Assembly (NCBI RefSeq): GCF_947492815.1
Contig: NZ_CANLOB010000026.1
Location: 1 to 64,000 of the forward strand
Reading direction: 5' to 3'
DNA: 64,000 nucleotides
Source: an uncultured Dokdonia sp.
GTDB lineage: Bacteria; Bacteroidota; Bacteroidia; Flavobacteriales; Flavobacteriaceae
Shown here: piece after piece, positions 51,527-60,944 of the stretch
Layout: every line of letters starts with the position of its first letter
How positions within the stretch are numbered: position 1 is the first letter of the stretch
The notes under the pieces: model-generated
What the model was told of the DNA's origin: nothing
Databases searched by the model: none
What the model saw: the letters and a program-made list of their open reading frames with translations, nothing else
Program-made: the position numbers and the translations under genes

Positions 51527-53248
51527 TTATAACTTTCTTTTTCTTCCTTTTGCATATTTACGCGTGTCTTCTCTGATGACGCGAAGTGACGGTTTACGTT
51601 CTTTGATTTCCTGTATATTTTCATCAGTAATGATCTGATGATCTACTAACATATATGTTAATGGTTTTATAAAAGTAACTTCTATTGGTATGTTTTCAAA
51701 ACTATTATTGTGTAACCATAATGTATGTAATTTAGTAAGACCTAAAACTTCTTTAGGAAACTCTTTAAATCTATTATATGGCAATCCGCAAAAAGTAAGG
51801 TTTTCTATATTAGCAAAGGATGCTGGTAATTGTTTTATATCATTACCTCCTAAAGACAAATGTTTTAAATTCTTTAATGCTGCTATAGATTCTGGTATTT
51901 CTTGTATTTTATTGTACCCTAAATTAGCATGTACTAAATACTCTAATTTGCCAATATCATCCGGTAATGTTTTTATTTTAGACGCATTTGCCACGATACT
52001 TTTTAAAGAAGTGCAATCTGCTAATTCATTTCGAAGTCTAGACATGCCACTACCTGAAACATCTATAATTTCCATGCATTTTAAATTTCCTATAGATGCA
52101 GGTAGGTCTGTTAATCTTCCATTACTTCTAACGCTTAAAAATTTAAGCCTTATTAATTGCCCAAGTGATTCGGGTAATTCTTTTATACTACTTGCCTCAA
52201 CAGATAGCACTTCTAAATTTTGTAACAATGCTATATTTTCTGGAAAATTGCGAAGGTTTGTATAATCCATAATGAGTAATCTCAAATTTGGGAGCGTACT
52301 CAAATTAGTTATTAATCCTTCAACATCAGAAAATCTATTCCTAGACAAATCAAGCTCTTCTAAATGAATAAACTGACTAATTTCTTTGGGTAGTTCTGAT
52401 ATACCTGTGCTTCTAAAATTTAAGCGTTTTACTTCCAAACGCTTTGGAAGTAACGCCGTCAGATCTGTTACAGGTTTTTCTCTGAGCACATCATATCCTA
52501 ATTCTGTATGGTAGTATTCGGAACGCCATTTCATATCAATTACGGGACAGTAATTATTCAATTGTTCTTCTATTTTGCCAATAGTGATATTAGGAGTTTC
52601 AAATAAAGTTGTTTCATCAAAAGACACTTCTTTCTGTATGATTCTTCTTTCAAAAACGGTATCTCTTTCATACCCTCTAGATTCCATGAAAGCTACATCC
52701 CAAGCAGCACCCTCATAGTTATCTCCAAAATACTCGCATAGGACAACCTTTTTATAATATTCTTTTAATTGATCATGAGGTGCAGGTTTTCTGAGAAGTG
52801 TTCTATAATACCTTTCAGCAACTTTAAAATCTTTAGCTGCGTAAGCGCTATTTGCTTTCCATTCTAACAATAGAGGTTTTTCTCCCTGAGAAGCAATTAA
52901 TATATCTAGATCAGCTATGGCTTCTTTATATTGGGCATTTTGGAAGTATGATTGAGCTCTTATAAACATAGCTCTTTTATCATCTGTTTTTTCTAGATAT
53001 GTGGTAAGATCCTTTATAATATTTGGAAAATCTTTTGTTTGTTGATTTGTCCGTGCTTGCGCTCTTAAAAAATAAGTATTTGTAGTGTCATTTCCTCGCT
53101 CAATCACAATGTCTAACATACGGATAGCTTCTTCCCAGTTCTTTTCTATGACCGCAATATTATATTTTTCTCGTAAGATTTCATCACTTAAAAACTCATC
53201 GCAGGAAACAAAAAACAATACTAAAATCAATAAAAATAATTGTTTCAT
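51527..53248 (-). CDS. LRR lipoprotein with N-terminal TPR-like region
   Basis: Encodes 573 residues from the ATG at 53248, which gives a lipobox (FFVSC, Cys 16); a longer frame would overlap ruvC. The first 240 residues are TPR-like helices (MLDIVIERGNDTTNTYFLRA, YKEAIADLDILI). The remainder has about twelve leucine-rich repeats with the pattern LxxLxLxxNxLxxLPxxL. The gene is next to ruvC. The repeats suggest protein-protein contact at the cell surface or periplasm. Confidence 0.85.
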   Translation of the reverse strand: MKQLFLLILVLFFVSCDEFLSDEILREKYNIAVIEKNWEEAIRMLDIVIERGNDTTNTYFLRAQARTNQQTKDFPNIIKDLTTYLEKTDDKRAMFIRAQSYFQNAQYKEAIADLDILIASQGEKPLLLEWKANSAYAAKDFKVAERYYRTLLRKPAPHDQLKEYYKKVVLCEYFGDNYEGAAWDVAFMESRGYERDTVFERRIIQKEVSFDETTLFETPNITIGKIEEQLNNYCPVIDMKWRSEYYHTELGYDVLREKPVTDLTALLPKRLEVKRLNFRSTGISELPKEISQFIHLEELDLSRNRFSDVEGLITNLSTLPNLRLLIMDYTNLRNFPENIALLQNLEVLSVEASSIKELPESLGQLIRLKFLSVRSNGRLTDLPASIGNLKCMEIIDVSGSGMSRLRNELADCTSLKSIVANASKIKTLPDDIGKLEYLVHANLGYNKIQEIPESIAALKNLKHLSLGGNDIKQLPASFANIENLTFCGLPYNRFKEFPKEVLGLTKLHTLWLHNNSFENIPIEVTFIKPLTYMLVDHQIITDENIQEIKERKPSLRVIREDTRKYAKGRKRKL

Positions 53249-53255
53249 AAAAGCA

Positions 53256-53810
53256 TTATTTCTTAATTCGTTTTTCATTTTGCTTTACAAAAGCTTCCCA
53301 TCCCGTGTAATGCTTCCCTGTTTCTATTTTTCCTGAATTATAAAAATGACATACTGCAGCAGCCAATCCATCAGTACTATCTAAGTTCTTAGGAAGTGTC
53401 TTAATCTTTAATAGGGACTGTAGCATTTTTGCTACTTGTTCTTTACTCGCATTTCCATTACCTGTAATTGCCATTTTAATTTTTTTAGGAAGATATTCTG
53501 TAATAGGTACTTCGCGACTTAGTCCTGCGGCCATCGCTACCCCTTGTGCGCGCCCTAACTTGAGCATACTCTGTACATTTTTCCCAAAGAAAGGTGCTTC
53601 AATGGCAATCTCATCTGGATGATAGGTGTCTATCAACTCGACAGTACGTTCAAAGATAAGTTTTAACTTTATGTAGGGGTCTTTATATTTTGAAAGTAAC
53701 AACTCATTAAGTTGTAAAAGCTCCATTTTTTTATTGACTATTTTAATGAGTCCAAATCCCATAATGGTGGTTCCTGGATCGATACCTAATATGATTCTTT
53801 CTTCTTTCAA
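53256..53810 (-). CDS. ruvC: Holliday junction resolvase RuvC
   Basis: Encodes 184 residues from a TTG start. The active-site acids are Asp 11 (GIDPGTTIMGFG), Glu 70 or so in IAIEAPFFGKN and the Asp of STDGLAAAVCHF near the C terminus. Normal family length. The gene is divergent from the membrane protein at 53838, with only 27 bases between them. ruvA and ruvB are not in the window. Confidence 0.95.
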   Translation of the reverse strand: MKEERIILGIDPGTTIMGFGLIKIVNKKMELLQLNELLLSKYKDPYIKLKLIFERTVELIDTYHPDEIAIEAPFFGKNVQSMLKLGRAQGVAMAAGLSREVPITEYLPKKIKMAITGNGNASKEQVAKMLQSLLKIKTLPKNLDSTDGLAAAVCHFYNSGKIETGKHYTGWEAFVKQNEKRIKK

Positions 53811-53837
53811 AAGGAATTTTATCTTTTATTCGTTACT

Positions 53838-54815
53838 TTGTTTGTTATGCGAAGCTACTCCCACAAAGCTACACAATTCTTAAGCTATAGTGTCAAAATT
53901 TTGATTTTGGCTATGGTATTCTTTTTTGTGTGGCAACGTGTAGCTCAAGACACCACCACTATTCTAGAGAGCTTTCAAAATAATTTTAATATATTATTTA
54001 CATATAGCAATATAGCAATATTACTATTATTATCTATTCTTAATTGGCTATTTGAAGTTCTTAAATGGAAAACATTAGTAACCCATTGCAGTTCTATCTC
54101 TACCAGAAAGAGCCTCCAGCAGTCATTAAAAGCGCATATCGTATCTCTGATTACTCCTGCTAAGATCGGAGAATATGGCGCAAAAGCATTATTTTTCCCT
54201 GCCCCTATGCGCAAAAAGATACTGTTTTTGACTTTATTAGGAAATGGGTATCAAATGCTTGTAACTACTGTTTTTGGATATATAGGTATCGGAATATGCA
54301 CCTATCTATTATTCCCAAAGTATAGCATCTATTATCTGCTAACATGCATCTTACTTATTCCAATGATATATGGTATTCCTAAGATACTAGATAAGCTACG
54401 ATGGAGTATCAAAGGGTATTCTTGGCAACGTATTCGTGACTTTATGTACACCATTGCTGCTACTCGTAAGCAAAAAGCATTGTTATTTTCATGCATACGT
54501 TATCTCATATTTGCGCATCAATTTTATTTTTTACTATGGGTATTTCAAGTAGATGTTTCTTACATACTTGCCATGGGGCTTATCACAAGTATGTACCTTA
54601 TAAGTTCTATCATACCGATGCTTCAACTCTTTGATGTGATTCTTAAAACGGGTGTAGCTGTAGCGCTATTTTCGTGGATTGATGTCCCAGAAATAGCGAT
54701 CGTAAGTATTACCTTTATCATGTGGTTTTTTAATGTAGTACTCCCTATTATTCCAGGCAGTTATTTTATACTTACTGACACTTCAATAATCACTCAAAAA
54801 TCGATATCTGTATGA
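53838..54815 (+). CDS. Integral membrane protein (flippase-like / UPF0104)
   Basis: Encodes 325 residues with about eight hydrophobic segments and the LIQIITPAKIGEYGAKALFF-type block (here SLITPAKIGEYGAKALFFP near residue 108) of the lysylphosphatidylglycerol-synthase transmembrane family. It lacks the aminoacyl-transfer domain. Its stop overlaps the start of the next gene by 4 bases (ATGA), so translational coupling with the glycosyltransferase is likely. Confidence 0.8.
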   Translation: MFVMRSYSHKATQFLSYSVKILILAMVFFFVWQRVAQDTTTILESFQNNFNILFTYSNIAILLLLSILNWLFEVLKWKTLVTHCSSISTRKSLQQSLKAHIVSLITPAKIGEYGAKALFFPAPMRKKILFLTLLGNGYQMLVTTVFGYIGIGICTYLLFPKYSIYYLLTCILLIPMIYGIPKILDKLRWSIKGYSWQRIRDFMYTIAATRKQKALLFSCIRYLIFAHQFYFLLWVFQVDVSYILAMGLITSMYLISSIIPMLQLFDVILKTGVAVALFSWIDVPEIAIVSITFIMWFFNVVLPIIPGSYFILTDTSIITQKSISV

Positions 54816-55951
54816 TGGTGCTTATCTGTATGTATGTGATCATCATTGGGTATGCTTTTTTTATACTTTGGTTAGCGTATGGGTTTAAGAAGTCTACCCT
54901 CATCACGTCTTCTACAAGTACTCCAAAACAAGGGTTTTCAGTAATTATTCCTTTTCGAAATGAAGAAAAGAATCTGCCTAAATTATTGGAAAGTCTCACA
55001 TACCTAGACTATCCTGAATCTCTATATGAAATCCTATTAGTGAATGATGGTTCTGATGATGCTTCTGTTACTTGTATTGAAAATTATATTCAAAAACATC
55101 ATCAACATAACATAAAGGTTTTAGATAGTATACGTACTTCTGGCTCCCCTAAAAAAGATGCTATCCAAACAGCCATAGCCATTACAACACATTCTTGGAT
55201 CGTAACAACAGATGCCGATTGTATAGTACCTTCGTCATGGCTTCAGATACTTGATACTTTTATACAGGAAAATAACTCAAAACTCATTGCAGGCCCTGTT
55301 ACATTACCGCTACATACAACTTCATTTCTAAATGTTTTTGAACAACTAGACACCCTTAGTCTTGCAGGAGCAACTATTGGTGGTTTTGGCATCAAACGAC
55401 CATTCTTGTGCAATGGAGCACATCTGGCGTATGAAAAAACTGCTTTTAGAGATGTGCATGGTTTTGAAGGAAATAATCATATTGCTAGTGGAGATGACCA
55501 TTTTCTATTAGAAAAGTTTACAGAAACATTTTCAAAGCAAGTGCATTACCTCAAGTCACGAGAGGCTATTATCACGACCACGTTTCAAGAAGACTGGGTT
55601 TCTTTTATGAGACAACGCAAACGATGGGCGGCTAAGTCTACCGGATATACAAACCCATTTACCAAAGGCGTCGGATTGCTTATTTTAATTACCAATCTAG
55701 TTTTTGTAGTGGGTGTTGTTTTTGCTTTCGCGAAAGCGTATACAGATCCATTCCCGTTTTTAACAGTGCTCTTGATAAAGATAGCGGCAGATCTCATATT
55801 ACTTCTAATCGCTTCTCAATTTTTCAATAAAAAAAAACTGCTCATCTGGTATCCTATATGTGCTTTACTCTATCCGTTTATAAGCACCTATATTGCGTTA
55901 AGTTCGCTAAAAGGGGGATTTACTTGGAAGGGCAGGTATTTTAAAAGATAA
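54812..55951 (+). CDS. Family 2 glycosyltransferase, membrane-anchored
   Basis: Encodes 379 residues with one N-terminal membrane segment (about 2-24), then a GT2 catalytic domain: FSVIIPFRNEEKNLP, EILLVNDGSDDAS, TDADC (DxD) and RQRKRWAAKS (QxxRW-like). Three C-terminal hydrophobic segments follow. It is likely part of a lipid or polysaccharide glycosylation step. An exact palindrome at 55724-55737 is read as FAFAKAYTD. It is co-transcribed with the preceding gene. Confidence 0.85.
   Translation: MMVLICMYVIIIGYAFFILWLAYGFKKSTLITSSTSTPKQGFSVIIPFRNEEKNLPKLLESLTYLDYPESLYEILLVNDGSDDASVTCIENYIQKHHQHNIKVLDSIRTSGSPKKDAIQTAIAITTHSWIVTTDADCIVPSSWLQILDTFIQENNSKLIAGPVTLPLHTTSFLNVFEQLDTLSLAGATIGGFGIKRPFLCNGAHLAYEKTAFRDVHGFEGNNHIASGDDHFLLEKFTETFSKQVHYLKSREAIITTTFQEDWVSFMRQRKRWAAKSTGYTNPFTKGVGLLILITNLVFVVGVVFAFAKAYTDPFPFLTVLLIKIAADLILLLIASQFFNKKKLLIWYPICALLYPFISTYIALSSLKGGFTWKGRYFKR
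55724..55737. repeat. Palindrome GCTTTCGCGAAAGC inside the glycosyltransferase gene
   Basis: Exact copy read in frame as AFAKAY between two membrane segments. Confidence 0.9.
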
Positions 55952-56075
55952 GGGCATTACATAGATTCTGCCTTACAGCAGGATTAGTTCAACTTATAAA
56001 TTGAGTTTCATTATTAAAATATGTATCCTTATATCTCGTTATATAGGTATTCTAATCATCAAAAAAACGTCTTAC

Positions 56076-56960
56076 GTGAAACACTTTTTACTTCTCTTTT
56101 TTTCATGTTGTTTTATAGGTGTTTTTGCTCAAACGAATACATATACCATCAATAACCAAACTTATGAGTTGAAAACCGATGTCAAAGGAACTATTTCTTT
56201 ATTATAGAATACTATAGACAAAGAGTATATCTATTTTGCCAAAAAAGGAGCTGTTATTATTCCGCTTACTAATACGAAAGTACAAGGTACATTTCAAGAG
56301 GAATATAAAACACAAATCCTACAACTCACTGCTGATATAGATATGGATGAAGAACGTATAGATAGGGTACGGTTAACATTATCTAATCTTAGACGATTTT
56401 TTAATGCTTACAATAAAGAAGTAGATCCTGAATATATAGCGAAGAAAATGCATAGTGATCTGGAATATAGATTAGGTGTTTTTGCTGGGATTACCAATGG
56501 TATTTTTAGAAAAGGGTTACTAAGCACTTTTGAGCAAGAAACATACCCTCAATTTATTGTTGACTTGGAACTTTACGATAAAATTGCATTTCCAAGTCAT
56601 GGGCTTGCGATACAATATAAACAGACTCTTTTTACTGGTGATTTGGAGGATAATGATCATGAATTCTCTATCAATCATCGTTTTAAGTTTATCAAAACTC
56701 CTAAACTTCAAGTGTTTTTAAACACAAAAATGATTACCTATACTATTGGCAAAAGAGATTTTTTAGGTCCTGACTTTATAGATCCTAGTGTCATCACCGT
56801 CACCAATCTTGAGACTCCATTTATTTTTGGACTTGGTACCGATATCAAATTAAAAAGAGGGTATCTCACTTTTCAGTATCATGATATCTATTCTTTTGTG
56901 ATTGATGGTAGTGATGAATTTCCTGTTGATATCACTGCTGGATATCGATTTGTTTTTTAA
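56076..56960 (+). pseudogene. Outer-membrane-like protein broken by an amber codon
   Basis: Parallel to the intact paralog at 57059: signal VKHFLLLFFSCCFIGVFAQ (starting GTG) then NQTYELKTDV, and then TAG at 56205-56207 where the paralog has Trp (TGG). The frame is unbroken either side and continues to 56960, ending TAGYRFVF. An ATG at 56001 is in frame upstream. A single base change restores the gene. It could be inactive or rely on readthrough. Confidence 0.85.
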
Positions 56961-57058
56961 GCACTTTATTTTATATCATCAATAAAATTAAAGAGTTGAA
57001 ACTAGTGATTTTAAGAGAAGAGATTTTTTGTTACCTTTAAAATCCAAATCTTTTTTTA

Positions 57059-57940
57059 ATGAAACGCTTTATACTACTTTGTTGTGGGCTCCTACTGAGT
57101 CTCTCAACGATTACCGCGCAAACAGACACCTACTCTGTAAACAATCAATCTTACGAGCTTAAAACGGATGTAGAAGGCCCTATGACCTTACTCTGGAATA
57201 TAATTGATCAAGAGTATCGTTATTTTGCCAAAAAAGGAACTACCATTACGGAATTAACAAATACCAAAGATGGAAAAAAATATCAGGAAGAGTATAAAAA
57301 GCAGTTGCAAGAACTTACTGGCAATGTAAGTCTGAATACTGACAAGGTAAAATTAACACTAGCGAGTTTGCGTCGTTTTTTTAATACTTACAATAAAGAA
57401 GTAGATCCTTCGTACAAGGAGAATAGCTTCCTTACAAATATGGAGTATCGTCTAGGTGCTTTTGCAGGAATCACCAATAGTGTTTTTGTAGATAATCCTA
57501 ACAACACTTCAAATACACAATTTGGAATTGATTTTGAATTGTATGATGCAACAGCACTTCCTAGTCATGCTATTGTTTTTCAATACAAACAAACCTTGTC
57601 GAGTGATGAATTTGATTACAGTGCTGCTCAATTCTCTATTAACCATCGTTTTAAGTTTATAAAGAAACCTACATTTCAAATATACCTCAACACAAAACTG
57701 GTTACATTTACAACAGCTAAAAGATCTCAAGAAATAGATGATGATACTATAGGGCTTATAGCTGTTGGAGATTCGTCTGGTTCAAGTTTACAAGGGCCTG
57801 TTATTTTTGGCCTTGGAGCAGATATCAAAATAGGAAAAGGATATTTATCTCTCAACTATAATGATGCGTATTCTTTTATCTTAGATGATAACGGAGAGTT
57901 TCCTGTAGATCTTACGATTGGGTATCGATTTGTGTTATAA
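57059..57940 (+). CDS. Outer-membrane-like hypothetical protein (intact paralog)
   Basis: Encodes 293 residues with a signal peptide (1-20, ending ITAQ). A conserved N-terminal NNQSYELKTDVEGPMTLLWN region precedes a helical stretch, then a beta-rich C-terminal half with alternating aromatic strands ending YRFVL, like a small outer-membrane barrel. Not recognised as a named family. It lies directly downstream of the broken copy, from which it probably arose by tandem duplication. A TAccTTTA box lies about 20 bases upstream of its start. Confidence 0.72.
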   Translation: MKRFILLCCGLLLSLSTITAQTDTYSVNNQSYELKTDVEGPMTLLWNIIDQEYRYFAKKGTTITELTNTKDGKKYQEEYKKQLQELTGNVSLNTDKVKLTLASLRRFFNTYNKEVDPSYKENSFLTNMEYRLGAFAGITNSVFVDNPNNTSNTQFGIDFELYDATALPSHAIVFQYKQTLSSDEFDYSAAQFSINHRFKFIKKPTFQIYLNTKLVTFTTAKRSQEIDDDTIGLIAVGDSSGSSLQGPVIFGLGADIKIGKGYLSLNYNDAYSFILDDNGEFPVDLTIGYRFVL

Positions 57941-57946
57941 CAACAC

Positions 57947-58426
57947 TCATTCTACTTTTAAAACAATAGGCACTTTAAATCTTGTTTTTACTAATATGCC
58001 TCGTTTTATAGCAGGTTCTGGACTTGGTAATACTTGTGCTGCATCGTAGATCCATAGATGTAATTCAGGAATCTCTTTACGTACTGTGGGTGTTAAGTAA
58101 ATACTATCTAAACAGAATTTTCCAGTTTCATTTACGATAAGGTCTATCCAAACAGTATCGTTTATGGCTTCTTGTACTACAATAGTGTGGTTGCTAAGTT
58201 CTTGGTGTAATGTATTGGTTACTTTGTCTTCAAAACATTTTTTCAAGTCTGTACTTTCTGAGAGTTCATCACAGGTATCAAAGATAGGATAGGTATCTAC
58301 ATTGGTAATATCTATGATATATTCTTCTTGAGATAGGAACTCTTCTGTGGTTATTTTTTTGGTCTCCCATCTTGAGCATGATGCAAAAAGCATACAAAGC
58401 ACTAAAGATAAAAGACGAATATTCAT
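57947..58426 (-). CDS. Lipoprotein with degenerate TonB-C-like domain
   Basis: Encodes 159 residues with a lipobox (MLFASC, Cys 17). The YPIFDTC and LKKCFEDKVTNTL motifs and the VWIDLIVNETGKFCLDS block are like those of the stand-alone TonB-C-like proteins at 11778 and 12188. The C-terminal VRKEIPELHLWIYDAAQVLP is diverged. Function unknown. Confidence 0.65.
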   Translation of the reverse strand: MNIRLLSLVLCMLFASCSRWETKKITTEEFLSQEEYIIDITNVDTYPIFDTCDELSESTDLKKCFEDKVTNTLHQELSNHTIVVQEAINDTVWIDLIVNETGKFCLDSIYLTPTVRKEIPELHLWIYDAAQVLPSPEPAIKRGILVKTRFKVPIVLKVE

Positions 58427-58480
58427 ACCATTTTATTTCTTGGATGAAATTTACAATATTATATGATGTTCTCCTAAAAG

Positions 58481-59692
58481 CTATTTTTTTCCTTTTTTAT
58501 GTTCTCCTTCTTCTAAGAAAAGTTCTTTTTTAAGTTGCTTTACACGTCTTTCAGAGATCTCTACATAAAACTTAGCTCTATAATCTTCAGATGTCTTGTG
58601 TTTTTCAATAAATCGTTCGTATTGTTTGAGCACTTCTTTTTTATCTTCATAGTAATTATCTGTACATACAATAACATCATATTGTACTTTTATATGAGTA
58701 GGGTCTATTTTAAGAGCTAGTTGATATTGTTTTACTGCTTTTTCATACTTCTTATTAATTTGATAAGCTCTTCCTAAGGTGATATATATATCATCTAATG
58801 GTAAATCTTTAAAATACAGCGCTTGTTTCGCATGGTATTCTGCTTTTTCTATATCTCTTGTTTTTCCATATAGATCAGCTAATATGTGATGAATACCATA
58901 ATCTTCATCATCTATCCTTAATAAAATTAAGTATTGATCTATTGCTTTTGTATAATTATTGATTCTACGATAACTAGTTCCTAAATTAGAATGAATGAAG
59001 GGAGATGATTGTCCTAATGCAATGAGTTTTTCAAACCATGTAATGGCTTCGTGATTCCATTCTTTTAGATAATAGTTTTGAGCTAAAATATTAACTATTT
59101 CTACAGCGTCTGGATCAAGTTCTAAGGCTTTAAAACAGATCTTTTCTACAGCAGGATAATCGCGTTTTCCTAAATAGTGTAATCCTAATTGGTATAATGC
59201 TTTTTGATGGGTAGAGTCTAATTGCACTGCTTTTGAAAAGACTTCTTCACTCTTCATTTTGGTATTTTTTTTCCATATAGAATCTGCTTTTTTTTCTAAC
59301 TGTTTTAAAGCTCTTCCTCGTTGGTAAAAATATTCTGGATTATCAGGGTATGTGTTTGCTAGTTTTGAGAAAATAGAATCTGCTTTTACATAGTGACCTC
59401 TTGTAATTAAAAGTCGGCCGTATTCTGTAGCAGTAATGGGTTGTTCTCCATTTTGAGTAAGTGATGCTACATATGCTTCTAAGGCCACTTTTTTATTTCC
59501 TAAACCTCTATAAGATCTCGCAATTTGCAGTAGTGTCTTCGCATTTTTTTCTGGAACTAATTGATATTGTTCAATAGCTTTTGTATAACTTCCTACGGCA
59601 TATAAACTATCTGCAATAGACAACGCCGAAGACTGTGCTCCGGCATTACTGATCGTGTTTATAAAAAAAAATAGAATGAGATATCGCTTCAT
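58481..59692 (-). CDS. TPR protein, secreted
   Basis: Encodes 403 residues with a signal peptide (1-19, ending AGAQ) and about nine TPR units (for example KAIEQYQLVPEKNAKTLLQI and KYEKAVKQYQLALKIDPTHI). It ends in a basic tail (EEGEHKKGKK). It is separated from the esterase gene by 3 bases, so co-transcription is likely. Confidence 0.78.
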   Translation of the reverse strand: MKRYLILFFFINTISNAGAQSSALSIADSLYAVGSYTKAIEQYQLVPEKNAKTLLQIARSYRGLGNKKVALEAYVASLTQNGEQPITATEYGRLLITRGHYVKADSIFSKLANTYPDNPEYFYQRGRALKQLEKKADSIWKKNTKMKSEEVFSKAVQLDSTHQKALYQLGLHYLGKRDYPAVEKICFKALELDPDAVEIVNILAQNYYLKEWNHEAITWFEKLIALGQSSPFIHSNLGTSYRRINNYTKAIDQYLILLRIDDEDYGIHHILADLYGKTRDIEKAEYHAKQALYFKDLPLDDIYITLGRAYQINKKYEKAVKQYQLALKIDPTHIKVQYDVIVCTDNYYEDKKEVLKQYERFIEKHKTSEDYRAKFYVEISERRVKQLKKELFLEEGEHKKGKK

Positions 59693-59695
59693 GTA

Positions 59696-60925
59696 TTATT
59701 GTAGTTTTTTTAATTTTTGTTGAGCTTCTTCATTGCCATCAATTTCAATGGCTTTTTTAAAATAGTTAATGGCTTCGTTCTTCTTATTACGCATGGTATA
59801 ATAATCACCTAAAGCCATATGAGTTCTTGATTCTTCTGGATAGTATTTTAAATTCATCTCTAAATACGCCAGCGCTTTTTTAGGCAGTTTATGTGACGTT
59901 AGTATAAAAAAACCAACATCATTTATAAATTGCCAGTTAGGTTTTACTTCTCGTTTAAAACGGGTACTTAACTCTTCAAAATGCGTATAAAAAGGTGCTG
60001 TTAATTCTTCTGCTGTATATGCTTTAGGGGTATTAAACCTCCATCGCTCTGGAAATGGATACCATGAAAATAATGATCGTAATCCATTATACATTCCTGG
60101 CACTACGATACTACCATGATCTTCATTTTCTTGATAATCCCATGTAAATTCTAAATGATCTTTATTCTTTACTAGCAGGTCATGAAATTTAAGATTTGCT
60201 CTTAGCATTTCTGTGGGTTCTGATGTAAGTTTTCTCACCTTTACGGTATCTACTCCTACACTATTCGCCACAGCAACATACAGTGATTTGTTTTGACGTG
60301 TTGATGCGTTAAATAGTTTTTCTGATTGATTTACTAACTTTTCTTTGTCCCACCACAAACTTGGATCAATGGCTAGGTAATGATCAAAAACCTCTGGATG
60401 ATGTGTATACGTATAGAGTACCAAAAGACCTCCCGTTGAATGTCCTATGATGGTACTCATCGTATCTGTAGGATACTTGTTATTTACATATGGCTGTAAT
60501 TCCTTTTCTATAAATGTCACAAAATTAGCCGCACCACCAGAGGTCTCCGATGCATGTCCCCGTTGAAAAGGAACATTTGTAGGAGTAAAATCTCTTGTTC
60601 TATCCGTATTAGGAATTCCTATCACAATAGATTTGGGTACGTTCCATTTTTCAAGGAGTTTTAAAATACCTGTAACTGTATAGAAATGATCTTTTCCATC
60701 TAACACATAAATGACAGGATATTTTTCACCCTCTTCTATTTGCGCTGGTACATGAACCCAAATCTCTCTTTGCTCATTCAATGTTTTTGAAAAGAGGGAA
60801 TCAACAGTTCCTAGTACTAATTCTTTATTTGAATTTTGAGAATACTGTGCCGTAGTAAAACTACTTATACCAATAAACACAATACACACTAGTATTTTAA
60901 TCATACCATGCTTACTACACTTCAT
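59696..60925 (-). CDS. Alpha/beta hydrolase (esterase-like) with TPR tail
   Basis: Encodes 409 residues: signal segment (7-26), then an esterase domain with the nucleophile in IIGHSTGGLLV (Ser near 168), an Asp and a His (NEDHGSIVVPG near 272), and a C-terminal TPR (about 345-405). It resembles IroE/Esterase-D-type enterobactin or acyl esterases. Substrate unknown. It is next to another TPR protein. Confidence 0.82.
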   Translation of the reverse strand: MKCSKHGMIKILVCIVFIGISSFTTAQYSQNSNKELVLGTVDSLFSKTLNEQREIWVHVPAQIEEGEKYPVIYVLDGKDHFYTVTGILKLLEKWNVPKSIVIGIPNTDRTRDFTPTNVPFQRGHASETSGGAANFVTFIEKELQPYVNNKYPTDTMSTIIGHSTGGLLVLYTYTHHPEVFDHYLAIDPSLWWDKEKLVNQSEKLFNASTRQNKSLYVAVANSVGVDTVKVRKLTSEPTEMLRANLKFHDLLVKNKDHLEFTWDYQENEDHGSIVVPGMYNGLRSLFSWYPFPERWRFNTPKAYTAEELTAPFYTHFEELSTRFKREVKPNWQFINDVGFFILTSHKLPKKALAYLEMNLKYYPEESRTHMALGDYYTMRNKKNEAINYFKKAIEIDGNEEAQQKLKKLQ

Positions 60926-60944
60926 TAATTTATTTTAATTCCGA

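Noticed and set aside
51690..52265. Plus-strand frame of 191 codons opposite the LRR gene
   Set aside because: It is created by the regular leucine-repeat codons on the other strand.
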